Assembly: GCF_000227135.1 (NCBI RefSeq)
Contig: NC_018255.1
Span: 604,104 to 668,103 of the forward strand
Length of the DNA: 64,000 nt
DNA from: Leishmania donovani
Taxonomy: Eukaryota; Euglenozoa; Kinetoplastea; Trypanosomatida; Trypanosomatidae
Direction of reading: 5' to 3'
Shown here one piece after another: positions 9,924 through 20,437 of the stretch; the stretch's first letter is position 1, and every line of letters begins with the position of its first letter. The translations under genes and the position numbers were made by a program. The notes under the pieces are model-generated. The model did not search any database. It had not been told where the DNA came from and saw only the letters and a list, made by a program, of their open reading frames with translations.

Positions 9924-12900
9924 TCATTCAAAAGCATCCTCCCCCTCCTCCTCCTCCTCCCCACTGCCGCTGCTGTCAAAGAAGTTCTTCGTCAGAGATT
10001 GAATGGCATCCTGCAAGACCTGCCGCGAGACATCGCCAGTGGCGGCGGCGGTTTCGTACAGCAACTTCACAGCAGTGCAGGCGAGAGGCGAGTGAGGCAG
10101 GCCAGCGCCGGCTGTGGCACTTTGCCGAGCACCAGCGCCAGCGCCGGGAACCGTACGAGCCAGCCGAGCCGCACCACTCCTCTGAGGCGACGAATCACTC
10201 GCGGTGGCGTCCAATGCAGGGCCAACAGTGCGATGAGGCCACCACGCCGCTGATGGCGCACGCAGCACCCGTGTAAAAGGAAGCTGCTCCGTGCCCAGCC
10301 GAGTTCGTGCTAAACTCGCCGCATCCTGGTGGGCCACCCCTCCAATGTCGTCCCAGGGCACCGCACGATCCGCTGCCGCGGAGGGAGTCGGCAACGGGGA
10401 GGTGCTCATGGCAAGTGCACCGAACGCCCGACGCCATTGCGTAAACGACGTCCGCAGCCCCGCGCAGAGTTGCGGCAACGACGACTCTGTCTGCAGTGTT
10501 GCACGGCACCACTTCGACAGTCGTTCCTGGTATTCTGGCTGCGCGTACCGCTCGTCCAGCAGCACTACAGCGCCGTAGTCCTTCGTGTGGCGCAGGCAAC
10601 GACCCAGAGCTTGATTTACGGCGCGCACAGCATCCGTTGTATACCAATCCGAGCCGCTGTAGGCGCGCTGCGCGATGACCTTCCACGACTTCAATGGCTG
10701 CAGCGGCAGCCCAAGGCAGAGCACCAGGCGCGCCATGTCGTCCGTAAAGTCGAGTCCTTCGCTCACCTTGCCGCGGTACACAGAGAACAAGAGCGCAGTG
10801 CCGCAGCGAGGCGCCTGCGTGCAGTTCTGGAACTGGCAGAGAACCTCCGTCAGCGCCTCGGCCTTGCGCGGCTCCAGAAACAGTTGGGTCGGCGCTGCGG
10901 CGTGCGGCGATTGATGTTGCTGCTCCCGCTGCGCCACAAGCAGTACCTCGCGCGTCAGCTTCGCCAATGCCGTTAGAACGGCGTAGTTAGGCACAAAGAG
11001 CAGCACCCCGCCGCCGCTGCTCTCACGCAATGTCTGTGTTAGCTGAACCACGGCGCGTGCCACCGTCTTGAGGAAGACTGGGTTCGAGAGAGAGGCGTGC
11101 GTACAACGCAGTGGCAACAGCAGCGGCTGCGTCGTCGTCCCATCATGTGTCGATGACGACGACACAGGCAGAGCGGTCAGCGCAGTTAGGCTGTATTGAG
11201 TTGGAGGCACCACGTGCAGGCCCTCCAACGTGCGCCACAGGGAGGCCTCCACGCCCAAGTCACGAGCCAGCTGGGGGAAGGGGGAGAGCGTGCCGGAGGC
11301 CAGCACGACACGGTGCACCGTCTTGAGGAGGTACGAGAAGGCAAGGCTTCCGTCGAGGCACCGCAGGTCGATCGTCCACTGCGCAACGACCGCATGGGTA
11401 CGCGCCGCACCACTGTCACCACCCGCCGCCGGATGCGCTTCGGCAACGGCTGCAGCAGCAGAGCGCGCGCCAAAGAGCGAACGCTCAGTGTCGCTGCCGC
11501 TCTGGGCAAGTCCATCCCAAGGCGGCGCCGACCGCACCGCAACAGCGAAGGACTGCGGCTTCTGAAGCAGAAAACGGAGCAGCAGGAGCCACCGCTTCAG
11601 CGTCGAGAGGCCGAAAACAGAGAAGAGAAACGGATTGAATGTGACACCGAGAGCCATGATGACGCCGTAGGCGCGCTGGAAGAGCTCCAGCGACGCGAGC
11701 GCTGGGGCCGGCGCTGCAAAATGCCGCTGCGCCGCCGTGCGCTGCCGATATGCCGCGACGTGGGCCTCCATATCGCGCCGCAGGTGGTGCTCGAGCTGAG
11801 TGCCCTGCATGTAGGCGGCCCCGCAGTCCCTGCCGTTGTGTTCGTCGCCCTCACCTTTCTCGTCGCCGCGGTGGCGCTTTTTACCTCGCCGTTCACGATC
11901 GTCCGCCGCCTCCATCGCGACGTCGAAGAAGACGCTGAGAGACTGGAAGAGGGTGCACAGAAAGGAGAAGATCTCCACCAAGGTGAAGGCACCGAGGTGC
12001 AGCTCTCGTGGATATTGCATGGCGGCAAAGTCATCTTGCGCCACGCCCGCGGTGGAAGAGGCCGCACTCAATGGTTGGCGTGCCAGGGGCACTTGGTTCG
12101 ACACGAGGGGCTCGAGCTCTGACAGGATGAGAGCCAGCACGGCTCGTGGGCACTCCAGCGAAAGCGCGTCCTGGCACACCGCCGCGACGTTGTGCGCCTC
12201 GTCGAAGACGACAACTGCGTTGTTTTTCAGGGCTGCCTCCATCTTCGTCTCGTGGCGAATGAGCGGGTCCAGCAGGTACGGGTAGGTGCAGAAGTTGACA
12301 TCGGCGTAGAAGACCAGGTCGCGAGCGGCGTAGTAGGGGCACATGTGGCGCGAGGTTCCCTCCAGCACGAGATCCTCCATGTCCCATATCTGGCCACGCT
12401 GATGTCCGACCGGCCCCGTAATGGCGCTACACGAGAGCTCGTCGTACTTGTCCACCATCTCGCAGAGCCCCAGAGACACGAGCTTGTCACAAACCTCGCC
12501 CAGGTTGTTGCCCTGTACAGGCAACGTGTGGTTCGCCTTGGACGCCATCACCTTGGGGTGGATGCAGTAGCGCTCTCGGCTGCCGAGGATGTTCATGCGA
12601 ATAGCACTTGTCGCACCATGCAGCCGGCGCAGCTCACGCACCGCCTGCCGAAGCTGCGCGTGCGTGCGCGTGACGTAGTAAACTGTGCAGGGCGGCGGCA
12701 GGAAGCGACGGCGCAGCTCTTGCGATCCGGCCACGTCCAGCTCCGCACGGATTTTCCGCTGTGAGTTAACCCGAAAATGCTTGAAGAACGATGGTGGAAC
12801 CGACCAGCCGTCCGTGCACTCGTCGTCCGTGTCCCCCTCGTTGGCATCGATGTCGCCGCCCGCGACTGGTGCAAGACGTGCGGCACCGCGCTGCTGTGGA

Positions 12901-13763
12901 CCTCGCTGACCCCGACGTCCTTTCGGGGGCGCCTTTCGCTTCTCCCCTGACGGCCGCCGCTGACGCAGATATGCATCAAGTTCTTTGGGGCTCTTGCGCT
13001 TTAGCTCCTGCTGGTACCGCAGAACGCTGGATAGCAGCGCCATAGTCTTACCACACCCTGTCGGTACCTCCACGACAGCCACCGGCACGACGTGCGGGCT
13101 AGCGGAGTGGAGAACGTCGGCGATCATGCGGATCATCTCCTGTTGCACAGGGTACGGCGTGAACGGCAGCGCCAGCGTCGCGGAATCCGCGAGAGGCAGC
13201 GACGACGGCGGCGGCAAGGCAGCGGAAGAGGAGGTCAAGGGAGATGCTGCCAGGGGCGATGCGCTGGTTCCCTCGGGCATGGTTGGCGCCGGCGTAGCCG
13301 TTGGGTTGGACCGCTGCGCATCTGCCGAAACCGCCGCAGCTGTCTTTGAGAGCGACGATTCGGCGTTTACGCTCACTGCCGCCGTCGATCGCAGCCTTGG
13401 CAGTCGTGTTCGATAGTGGTGCTTACTAGAGCAGGTGTGCACCGCGGTACTGCCAGCATGAGTCAGGTGGCCCAAGCGGGCCTGATTCAGTGGCGTAGCC
13501 ACTGAGTAAGTTAAAGCGCCCGTGCTCTGCTTAATGCTGGTGGTGCTGGCAGAGCTCCTGGAAGCTCCCGAGGCGAGCACAACCGCAGGTGGGAGCGAAT
13601 CGTCTGTGGCGACTTGGACGGTGTCGCTACACTTTTCAACCGCCGTCGCAAGCGGCGTTGCACTGTGCATTGAAGTGCCTGAAGAATGCTGGCGCGCCTG
13701 CTGATGCTCCAGCTCATCTTCGCACTCTCGATGCAAGAGAATGCCCTTGAGCCGATCTGGCAT
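9924..13763 (-). CDS. XPD/RTEL1/FANCJ-type Fe-S superfamily 2 DNA helicase
   Basis: This 1279-aa ATP-dependent 5'-3' DNA helicase belongs to the Rad3/XPD group. Motifs seen are FTPYPVQQEMI (about 201), Walker A VPTGCGKT (233-240), motif Ia VTRTHAQL (364-371), Cys400, Cys425, Cys434 or Cys445, and Cys475 (CPYYAARD) as candidate 4Fe-4S ligands, FDEAH (520-524), SGTLSP (823-828), YRGKVSEGLDF (996-1006) and QALGRCLRHTKDYG (1051-1064). The spacing of the Cys region and the SRERYCIHP and DMEDLV pieces resemble RTEL1/FANCJ more than XPD itself. The N-terminal 195 residues and the tail (acidic, SGSGEEEEEGEDAFE) are low complexity. The start at 13763 is preferred over a longer reading through a TG repeat. 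Likely role: nuclear DNA repair or telomere/recombination maintenance; the exact orthologue is not settled. Confidence 0.88.
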   Translation of the reverse strand: MPDRLKGILLHRECEDELEHQQARQHSSGTSMHSATPLATAVEKCSDTVQVATDDSLPPAVVLASGASRSSASTTSIKQSTGALTYSVATPLNQARLGHLTHAGSTAVHTCSSKHHYRTRLPRLRSTAAVSVNAESSLSKTAAAVSADAQRSNPTATPAPTMPEGTSASPLAASPLTSSSAALPPPSSLPLADSATLALPFTPYPVQQEMIRMIADVLHSASPHVVPVAVVEVPTGCGKTMALLSSVLRYQQELKRKSPKELDAYLRQRRPSGEKRKAPPKGRRGQRGPQQRGAARLAPVAGGDIDANEGDTDDECTDGWSVPPSFFKHFRVNSQRKIRAELDVAGSQELRRRFLPPPCTVYYVTRTHAQLRQAVRELRRLHGATSAIRMNILGSRERYCIHPKVMASKANHTLPVQGNNLGEVCDKLVSLGLCEMVDKYDELSCSAITGPVGHQRGQIWDMEDLVLEGTSRHMCPYYAARDLVFYADVNFCTYPYLLDPLIRHETKMEAALKNNAVVVFDEAHNVAAVCQDALSLECPRAVLALILSELEPLVSNQVPLARQPLSAASSTAGVAQDDFAAMQYPRELHLGAFTLVEIFSFLCTLFQSLSVFFDVAMEAADDRERRGKKRHRGDEKGEGDEHNGRDCGAAYMQGTQLEHHLRRDMEAHVAAYRQRTAAQRHFAAPAPALASLELFQRAYGVIMALGVTFNPFLFSVFGLSTLKRWLLLLRFLLQKPQSFAVAVRSAPPWDGLAQSGSDTERSLFGARSAAAAVAEAHPAAGGDSGAARTHAVVAQWTIDLRCLDGSLAFSYLLKTVHRVVLASGTLSPFPQLARDLGVEASLWRTLEGLHVVPPTQYSLTALTALPVSSSSTHDGTTTQPLLLPLRCTHASLSNPVFLKTVARAVVQLTQTLRESSGGGVLLFVPNYAVLTALAKLTREVLLVAQREQQHQSPHAAAPTQLFLEPRKAEALTEVLCQFQNCTQAPRCGTALLFSVYRGKVSEGLDFTDDMARLVLCLGLPLQPLKSWKVIAQRAYSGSDWYTTDAVRAVNQALGRCLRHTKDYGAVVLLDERYAQPEYQERLSKWCRATLQTESSLPQLCAGLRTSFTQWRRAFGALAMSTSPLPTPSAAADRAVPWDDIGGVAHQDAASLARTRLGTEQLPFTRVLRAPSAAWWPHRTVGPALDATASDSSPQRSGAARLARTVPGAGAGARQSATAGAGLPHSPLACTAVKLLYETAAATGDVSRQVLQDAIQSLTKNFFDSSGSGEEEEEGEDAFE

Positions 13764-14902
13764 ATGTACGCGAGCGGGTGTGTGTGTGTGTATGTGTGTG
13801 TGTGTGTGCGCGTCTGTCTGTAATGAGCTCAAGCAACACAGTAAGTAGTCACGAGGCCGATCTGCCCATGCCCTCTCCCTTTTCTTCCTCGCTCCGCCGC
13901 AACCCCCCCCCCTCTTCTCACCGCTTCGCTGCTCTGCGCTCGGTGCGGCGGGGAGAGACGGATAGAGGTGGACCCGATGGAGCGGGTGCAGGTAAGCGTA
14001 TCTAGATCGGTGCGAATACGCGGAGGAGATGGAGAAAATCCCCGCACCGAGTACGCTCACGGCAACGGGAGAAGCGCACACATGCAACCGAGACGAATAA
14101 CAGGCGTCGCGGCACAACGTTCCCTCCTCCTTTCTCTCCTTGCACGCGCGCTTTACCTTCTGTGGTCTGGGCTCTGAACTGGTGAGCCGCGCGCGCCGGA
14201 TGGTCAAAAGATGGCAGCGGCAGCGGCGGCGAATAGAGGAGCGCGGGAGCACCGTGAGGCACACAGAACGAAAAAGAAGCCGATGAAGAATGATGAATAC
14301 GGGTAAGAGGAGGAGAAGAGGAGAGGCTTTGGAGAAGGCGCACTTGAAGGCAGAAGAGACGACGGGATAGAGTTGCCGCGACCAACACGCGCGTACGCAT
14401 GCGAGAGTGTGGCACATGCACAATGAGATGAAGGCTGATTGCGACAAGCCGACAGGCACGTCCGCACACACTCACGAAGACGCAAGGACGACAAGAGAGG
14501 CAGAGAGAGCGAAGGTGGCGCTTTTAGGTGTGTCTATGCAGTGAAGCACAGCACACGATCAGTGCTAGACGAGAGAAAGTAAAGGGCGAGAGCACCGAGG
14601 GAAACAAAGGTGTAAGGGGCAGCAGCACGCGACTTGCTGCGCCGCCTCCAGACGCGTGCTCTTCTCATCTCCCTCTCCCTCTCTGTGTGTGTGTGTGTGT
14701 GTGTGTGGCTCTCTCCCCGTGTACACTTACAAGAGAGTGTGCGCATCAACGTTACTTCTCCTATGTGCGCGCATGCAGAAGTGTCTTTCCTTCAGGCCGT
14801 GTCCTCCCCTCGGAAGGGAGGAAGCTGACACGACTGACGCATCTGTTTTGCCTGCGCCACTCTTCGGAGGGCGCCTGTAGACCTCGCTGCACGAGGAAAG
14901 CG
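13764..14902. other. Intergenic, helicase leader and upstream spacer
   Basis: This region contains (TG)n runs at about 13779-13808 and 14683-14707. A minus-strand pyrimidine tract (about 14040-14023) followed by AG at 14002-14003 is a candidate acceptor; the leader from it would carry one very short upstream ORF (ATGGGC... ending in TGA after six codons). No other gene is seen. Confidence 0.35.
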
Positions 14903-15901
14903 CTAGCGCCACTGTGTGCTTCGTGTCCAGGAGCCGCTGCTGCCCGGCTCGTCGAGGGCGCTTCGCCGCGCCCCAACTCCGTTTGCGAGGGCCGGGGAAG
15001 AGGCATACTCGAAGGGCTCAGGCGGCAGGTCGCTCGCCCAGGCAGACGACATGTTAAAGCTGCTGAGGCCAGCTCGATTCGCGAAGCGGTCCGAGTCGAA
15101 GTCGGCGGTACTCTGATCACGCTGCCACGAGGCAGCGCCAGGCGACGGACCGTGCGTGCCACTCGAGTAGACCGTAGGCAGACCAGCGCCGCCGCCGTTG
15201 AAGCACCCACGTGCACTCGCCAGTGGATGTGGTGTAGGGCACGTCGGAGATGAGTCAGGGTTGGGCGGAGACGGGCTTCCGTGTATCATCGCCTCGGCAC
15301 CGGGTGCAACGGCTTGCTGGGGGGGCAATTTCATCTGCAGAGCCAGCTTCCGGCGCGACAGCTCCCGTGCCAGCATCGCTGACTGATCCACCTCACCAGC
15401 AGACAAGGCGAGCTGCATTAGGCTGATGAGCTCCTTGGTAGAAAGCTGGCGCACATCAGCCGCGCTCACGTTACCCTGCCACCGCGCATAGAGCTGTGGT
15501 GCGAAAAACCGGAGCAGGCGGCCAGGCCACGTGGTGGGGCCACAGTGATACACAGAGTGGAACTTGGGGTGCTGCGTCGCGGCACCCTCCTGCGGCGTAG
15601 CCCTCCACGAGGAGGACAGAAAAACCTTGAGTGGCGGCTTAGACGCCGCTGTCCCTCGCCGCTGCAGCCCGACTTGCTGTGACGTGGAGGGAGGCTGGTA
15701 CTTCATGGCGTGTGTTTCCAGTGTAGCGATGTAGGAGGTGTCTGTGTTACTCCACAGCAGTGGGTCGTGTTCCGGGGCGTCATCCTTGGGCGTGCGATAC
15801 GGCTGTGCAGGCGTGCTCATCGGTGCCGGCGACGCCGCACTACCACGCTCCCACTGCTGCGGTGACTTCCCATTGTACTTGGGGGCGTACATGTCCTGCA
15901 T
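14903..15901 (-). CDS. Hypothetical protein, 332 aa
   Basis: I do not recognise this protein. The N-terminus is hydrophilic (MQDMYAPKYNGKSPQQWERG). A more conserved-looking central part at about residues 120-210 includes HPKFHSVYHCGPTTWPGRLL and a helical stretch VRQLSTKELISLMQLALSAG, followed by RELSRRKLALQMK. The C-terminal third is Ser/Pro/Gly-rich, with FNMSSAWASDLPPEPFEY near the end. No membrane segment or signal peptide is visible. The start at 15901 is the first ATG after a predicted acceptor at 15972-15973; a longer reading starts in a CA/TG repeat and is unlikely. It is probably a trypanosomatid-specific gene. Confidence 0.7.
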   Translation of the reverse strand: MQDMYAPKYNGKSPQQWERGSAASPAPMSTPAQPYRTPKDDAPEHDPLLWSNTDTSYIATLETHAMKYQPPSTSQQVGLQRRGTAASKPPLKVFLSSSWRATPQEGAATQHPKFHSVYHCGPTTWPGRLLRFFAPQLYARWQGNVSAADVRQLSTKELISLMQLALSAGEVDQSAMLARELSRRKLALQMKLPPQQAVAPGAEAMIHGSPSPPNPDSSPTCPTPHPLASARGCFNGGGAGLPTVYSSGTHGPSPGAASWQRDQSTADFDSDRFANRAGLSSFNMSSAWASDLPPEPFEYASSPALANGVGARRSALDEPGSSGSWTRSTQWR

Positions 15902-15971
15902 CGCGCGCTCCCGGCGAATAAAGAAAAAGGAAAGGAACAGCGGTGGCAGCGAAGAAGTGCGACGGCACCCT

Positions 15972-15973
15972 CT
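15972..15973 (-). promoter_or_regulatory. Predicted spliced-leader acceptor AG (332-aa gene)
   Basis: A minus-strand pyrimidine tract (about 16012-15988) is followed by this AG. The leader of about 70 nt has no ATG before 15901. A second, closer tract leaves an alternative acceptor near 15911. Confidence 0.35.
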
Positions 15974-16781
15974 GCACACACACACACACAGACGAGACGA
16001 GAGAAGAGAGGCGGCACACAGAGGAGGTGGGTGACATAAGGAAGCGGGCTGCTATGCGCCACAGGAAAAGGAATGCGGTGTGGAGTACGAGAGGGAGAAG
16101 TGTAGTGTAGGGTAGGGTAGGGTAGAGTGGTGCAGTCGTGCAGCGGGGCAGGCGCAGTCCGTGCGCCACACGGGAAAGAGTGAAAACGCGTATGTGATGG
16201 TTGTTGATTAAAGACAAATAGACGCACATGCACACACATATATATATAGCAGTGGTGCAGACAATGGAAGTGGAGACGGGTTGCGGAGAGGTGATGGAAG
16301 AGGGATAGTGGACCAAGCAATCAGAGAGAGAGAGAGCAGGAGCAGCGGCAGAGTAATATACCGCTCCGCCAATGCAACAAAGGGGTCACCGTGCAACCTG
16401 GTTGTCTGGGGAGCACGCCAGTATGGCAGCACCCACGCACACACATACACACGCATGCAGATGTGGGGAGAGCGAGAGAGAAGGCAGCCACGGGAAGAAA
16501 AAGCCGATGAAGGCGTCGCTCGTTGGTCGTCTTGGTTCGCTACCGTTGTGGGCGGAGTCCACACGCGCTTCACCAGTGCACACCTCCGTGAACGGGTCTG
16601 TGAGAGAAAAGCGAAGGAAGCAATAGAATGATCGGCGTCGCGAAAAAAAAAATTGGAAGTGGATGCTGCGGGCAAGCGACGAAGAACGGCGAGGTTGAGC
16701 ATGCGCGCAACTTCGACGCTACACCCAGCGCATGATTGTGGCCCTGTCTGTCAATTCTGTACTTGTCCGCCGCACGCTGGG
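15974..16781. other. Intergenic, no gene seen
   Basis: This region is 3' UTR of the TruD-like gene and spacer. It holds three TAGGG units at 16108-16122, a short TA run at about 16239-16248, and several purine-rich runs (pyrimidine on the transcribed strand). No supported ORF. Confidence 0.45.
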
Positions 16782-19700
16782 CTACCATGTGAAGTTCCAC
16801 GAGCTCTTGTCGAGCGACTGGAAAGACGGCAGCGACTTGGTCGATCCCGAGCTGCCGGTGCGGTGCGACGTGGGTGTTGTTGACCGTCGCATGCGCGGCA
16901 CCATCCGCGGCGACCCAGCGTAGCGCCGCTTGCGCCGCATCACCTTCGCGTAGACCCGCTTCGCCGATGCGTTGGGAGGCAGCGGTACAATGTGGCCAGC
17001 ATAGGTGTCCACCTCGCCCTCCTTCAGCTGCGTGGCGAGTGAACTGTCGAACAAGAGCCGCTTCATGTCCTCCGCCTCCCGCTCGCGGCGCTCGGAGTTG
17101 CGCAGGAGGTGCTGACTACCCCAGCGGTGCGCCTTGCGGAAGGGGTCCTGCGCCTCCGGGATGAACAGCAGCCCTTGGTGCTCCCATACCTTCGTCTCTG
17201 ACCCACTGGCGACTTCCACCCGCGCCTCGTCGTTCACGAAGCCCACGCCGTCCTCATAGCCCTCGTAGATATCCTGCAGCGTTGTAACATAGCCAGGGTC
17301 CACCTCGCCCAGGCCGTTCCACAGAGCCTCTGGCAGCGGCAGCACTGTCACCGTCTCTGCGCCGAGGCACCGCGCCGACTTCATCAGCTCGGAGAGCGCG
17401 ACGTTCGCGTAGCAGCCTCGCTCCAGCGCGAAGCGCAGCGTTAGCACGCACGCGGCTTCGTTGTACTCGTACGACAGGTCCAGCGGTTTGCGAATGATCG
17501 GTCGTGGCGGCTCGCGAAAGTCCTTCAGGCCACTCCTGGAGTGCTGCGCCATCCAGTCAAGGCCGTACTTGTCGCATATTTGCTGGTAGTAGGCGCCTAC
17601 AATGTTCTGCGGCAGTGCAATGCCGTCGAAGGAGAAGCCCGGGTGCACAACGTCCTCAATAGTGTAGCGATGCCGGTTCTCTGCAGTGACGCGGTCACCA
17701 AAGGTGTGAAACCAGTCTCGGCGATCCTCGACACTGGTGGACAGCTGCCGAATGGCGGCAGGGGCCACCATGTCGCCGTCCAGCACTCGAGCACCACCCA
17801 CGTGGTGCAGACGGAGGGTCAGCGCTTGGTTCCAGAGAAAGCTCGACAGCCGCTGCGCCGTCAGCCTGCGGCTCTGCACATGCAAATCAAAGTAGGCGTC
17901 GCGCAACTGTGTGCAGATCAGCTCCTCCACCTTGTTAAACGGCCTACCGTCGGCATGCGTGAGGACAGCGCTCAGCGGCGGGCAAGACAGGAACGGCGCA
18001 ACGTCGAGGTCAGTCGGCTCGACCGCGATGTGGCGCAGGCGGCGCACGACGCGGCGGCGGTACTCGTCCTGGGTCGGGTGCGGGTACTTCTTTGGTCGCT
18101 GCAGCAACTCCCGCAACGAGCGGTCCTTGCCCGTGTAGTTCAGAAAGAGGAAAGCGAAGGCCAGCCAGTTGTGGCGCAGCAGCGCGAACGCCGCGTCCTG
18201 CTTGCCACCAAACCACGAAAACCGCTGACAGCCATAGTAGTTGGGGAAGCCGTTCTCGCCAAAGGCCGCGATGGCATCCGCCAATACAGCGCGTGGTACC
18301 GACACGTCGCGTAGCACAATGCGGAAGTGGTTGCCGAACAGGTCGCCTGGCATCAGCGGCCGCGTCTCGTAGGAGAAGTCAGACAACTTCATACGCAGGC
18401 CTTTGCGCCGGAAGCGCCGGTTCGCCTCGAGGGCGGCCGCAGGCGAAACGTTTTCTAGTCGCACCCGCTGCACTGTATCACCAATGTAGTCCTTGATGCC
18501 GGCAACGCTGATGCTGCGCGGGTGGATGCGCAGGATCTGGGCGATGTGAGCCAGTGCATTGCCGTGGGCCATGCGCTGCTTGTGAAGGGTACACTGTAGG
18601 TAATGACATCGCTCTCCGTCCGTGCTGCGGTCGAGCACATCCCTCTCGCTTTTCGCGCATGTGCCGGAGACGCACTGCGGCCGCTCTGACTCAAACGCGG
18701 ACGGCGCTGCACCGGTGCTGGCGCCGTCATCGCACAATCCACTCGTGCGCCCACACAACGAAGAGTCGTGTGACGCGCCGCTGCTTGGCATAACGTCTGC
18801 ATCAGCTTCACCGCCAGTGAATCCAGGTGCACCCGCAGGCGGCAGCCGTCGCCAATGGCGGTTCTCTTCACGTCGAAGCGCCTCGGCGGCCGCCTCCCGA
18901 TCCTTCGCCGCCACAGTCTCTTCCTGCAGCTGCTGGAGCCGCGCACGCACGTCGACCTGAAAGAATGACGTCTCCGCGGGACTGGCCTGCGCAGCTTGCG
19001 CGGCTGCATCGGGCGCCTCCTCGCGACAGCAGCCCGCGGTCCTCCGGTCTTCGCGTCTCCCCGCCACGCCCGCATCCCCCTCCTGTTTGATGAGCAGCGA
19101 CGGCAGCGGTGGTGTGCTGAACTTAAAATCGCGAGATAGTGGGCGGCCGCCACAGCTCCCCAAGCGCCTCACCGCTTGACGGGCACCATCCTTGTCCGCG
19201 ACCACCGGTGCCGCCTCTCCGCACGTTTTCTCTGATGAGTCGTCCTCGACCGCCACCATCTCCGTCACGTGGAAGTCCTGCCACTGCTGCCGGAACAGCC
19301 CGTTAAAGCCCTGCGTGTGTGGAGTGACGAAGCCGCCCATGCCAAACCTACTGGCGACCACCGCCTCGTCCGCGTAGAGGGCCGGCGGGTGCTGAAGAAG
19401 CGCCTGCCATGCCTGGTCTTCGGCGGTCAGTACTCGCTGCAGTTGACGCTTGGCATGGCAATCGCGCTGCAGCCACCTCCGCGCACGCTCCTCCACAACA
19501 GCGAGCTGCGTGAAGGGCGCAGCGCCGGTGGCTGGTATGCCCGCTGACGACGGGCCCAGGAAGCTACGTGCCGGGACGGAAGCCGCAGCAGACGGTGGCG
19601 CGACGGCGACAGACCCGTCCTGGTAGCCTGCTCCATCAGGCTTCATAGAGTGCTGCTGTTGAAGCGACGAAGAAGACGGTGCGGCCGGCGCAGTGGCAAG

Positions 19701-20171
19701 CACTGCTCTTGTCGAAACAGCGTGCATGTTGAGGGCGCTCAGTTTCTGTCCTTTAGTCAGCCGCTGCTTCGGAACTGGGGATGATGATGATAACCCCGGC
19801 GTCCTCGGTGCTGGCCGCGAGGATGACGTGGGGGCAGAGGTAGTGGCGCTGGGCGCTTTCACAGAGGCTGAGGAGGCAGCCCCGGCTGGCGTGCGTGGAT
19901 AGCGGCCCAGCAGGTACATTAGCGTATCGATCCTCTCCAGCCTCTCGCTGCTGGGCCACTCCCGCCACCATTCAACGCCTGAAGCGGTGGCTGCGGTGCT
20001 TGAAGTGGTCAATGCGGTATTGACGACTGGAGCGTCACATGGTGCATGTGTGCAGTGCACTCCGGTGTCGATTGGGCTCAGTGCAGCATCGCCGCTGTGC
20101 AGATGCCGACGAGTAGCGGGAGCGGGTAAGAAGATGCCGCTGCGCTGTCGGCGGGTACGCAGGAAGCGCAT
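16782..20171 (-). CDS. TruD/Pus7-family tRNA pseudouridine synthase
   Basis: This 1129-aa protein has the TruD fold signature and should convert uridine to pseudouridine in RNA. It has the substrate-entry motif WQDFHVTE (about 297-304), VAGIKD with the likely catalytic Asp561, the family stretch GDLFGNHFRIVLRDV (about 609-623) and FPNYYGCQRF (642-651). A low-complexity insertion of roughly 200 residues (about 305-520) separates the first two motifs, and there is a low-complexity region at about 100-220. The N-terminus (MRFLRTRRQRSGIFLPAPATR) is Arg-rich without acidic residues, which fits a mitochondrial presequence but does not prove it. The length is well above the 350-660 residues usual for the family because of insertions and N- and C-terminal extensions. 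ATG at 20171. Confidence 0.88.
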   Translation of the reverse strand: MRFLRTRRQRSGIFLPAPATRRHLHSGDAALSPIDTGVHCTHAPCDAPVVNTALTTSSTAATASGVEWWREWPSSERLERIDTLMYLLGRYPRTPAGAASSASVKAPSATTSAPTSSSRPAPRTPGLSSSSPVPKQRLTKGQKLSALNMHAVSTRAVLATAPAAPSSSSLQQQHSMKPDGAGYQDGSVAVAPPSAAASVPARSFLGPSSAGIPATGAAPFTQLAVVEERARRWLQRDCHAKRQLQRVLTAEDQAWQALLQHPPALYADEAVVASRFGMGGFVTPHTQGFNGLFRQQWQDFHVTEMVAVEDDSSEKTCGEAAPVVADKDGARQAVRRLGSCGGRPLSRDFKFSTPPLPSLLIKQEGDAGVAGRREDRRTAGCCREEAPDAAAQAAQASPAETSFFQVDVRARLQQLQEETVAAKDREAAAEALRREENRHWRRLPPAGAPGFTGGEADADVMPSSGASHDSSLCGRTSGLCDDGASTGAAPSAFESERPQCVSGTCAKSERDVLDRSTDGERCHYLQCTLHKQRMAHGNALAHIAQILRIHPRSISVAGIKDYIGDTVQRVRLENVSPAAALEANRRFRRKGLRMKLSDFSYETRPLMPGDLFGNHFRIVLRDVSVPRAVLADAIAAFGENGFPNYYGCQRFSWFGGKQDAAFALLRHNWLAFAFLFLNYTGKDRSLRELLQRPKKYPHPTQDEYRRRVVRRLRHIAVEPTDLDVAPFLSCPPLSAVLTHADGRPFNKVEELICTQLRDAYFDLHVQSRRLTAQRLSSFLWNQALTLRLHHVGGARVLDGDMVAPAAIRQLSTSVEDRRDWFHTFGDRVTAENRHRYTIEDVVHPGFSFDGIALPQNIVGAYYQQICDKYGLDWMAQHSRSGLKDFREPPRPIIRKPLDLSYEYNEAACVLTLRFALERGCYANVALSELMKSARCLGAETVTVLPLPEALWNGLGEVDPGYVTTLQDIYEGYEDGVGFVNDEARVEVASGSETKVWEHQGLLFIPEAQDPFRKAHRWGSQHLLRNSERREREAEDMKRLLFDSSLATQLKEGEVDTYAGHIVPLPPNASAKRVYAKVMRRKRRYAGSPRMVPRMRRSTTPTSHRTGSSGSTKSLPSFQSLDKSSWNFTW

Positions 20172-20437
20172 ACTTAGTCGCCGCCCTCAGTCCCTCTCTC
20201 TCTCTCTCTCTGAGGTTGCGTCTGGGCACTGTGTGTCCACAAATGTTTGTGTGCGTGGGTGTCTGTCGGCGCCTTCTCTCGTGTGGGTGTAGATGCATAG
20301 CGGCCTTGTTCTTTTGCGTGTGTTCAAGGTGCAACCGCCACGCGCGTTGCTGAGTGCGATACAGATATCCAGTGCAGAGCAGATGCGCCAGAGTACGACA
20401 TGTACTCGAATACAGGCACTGCAACACGCGGAGTGAG

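Noticed and set aside
9410..10276. 288-residue plus-strand ORF
   Set aside because: Antisense shadow of the helicase C-terminus and its 3' UTR.
13764..14471. N-terminal extension of the helicase by 236 residues
   Set aside because: The extension translates a TG repeat and Cys/Ser-rich leader sequence; the ATG at 13763 gives a sensible start.
16108..16122. Interstitial telomere repeat
   Set aside because: Only three TAGGG units, not the TTAGGG hexamer; too short to mean anything.
17541..18314. 257-residue plus-strand ORF
   Set aside because: Antisense shadow of the TruD-like coding sequence.
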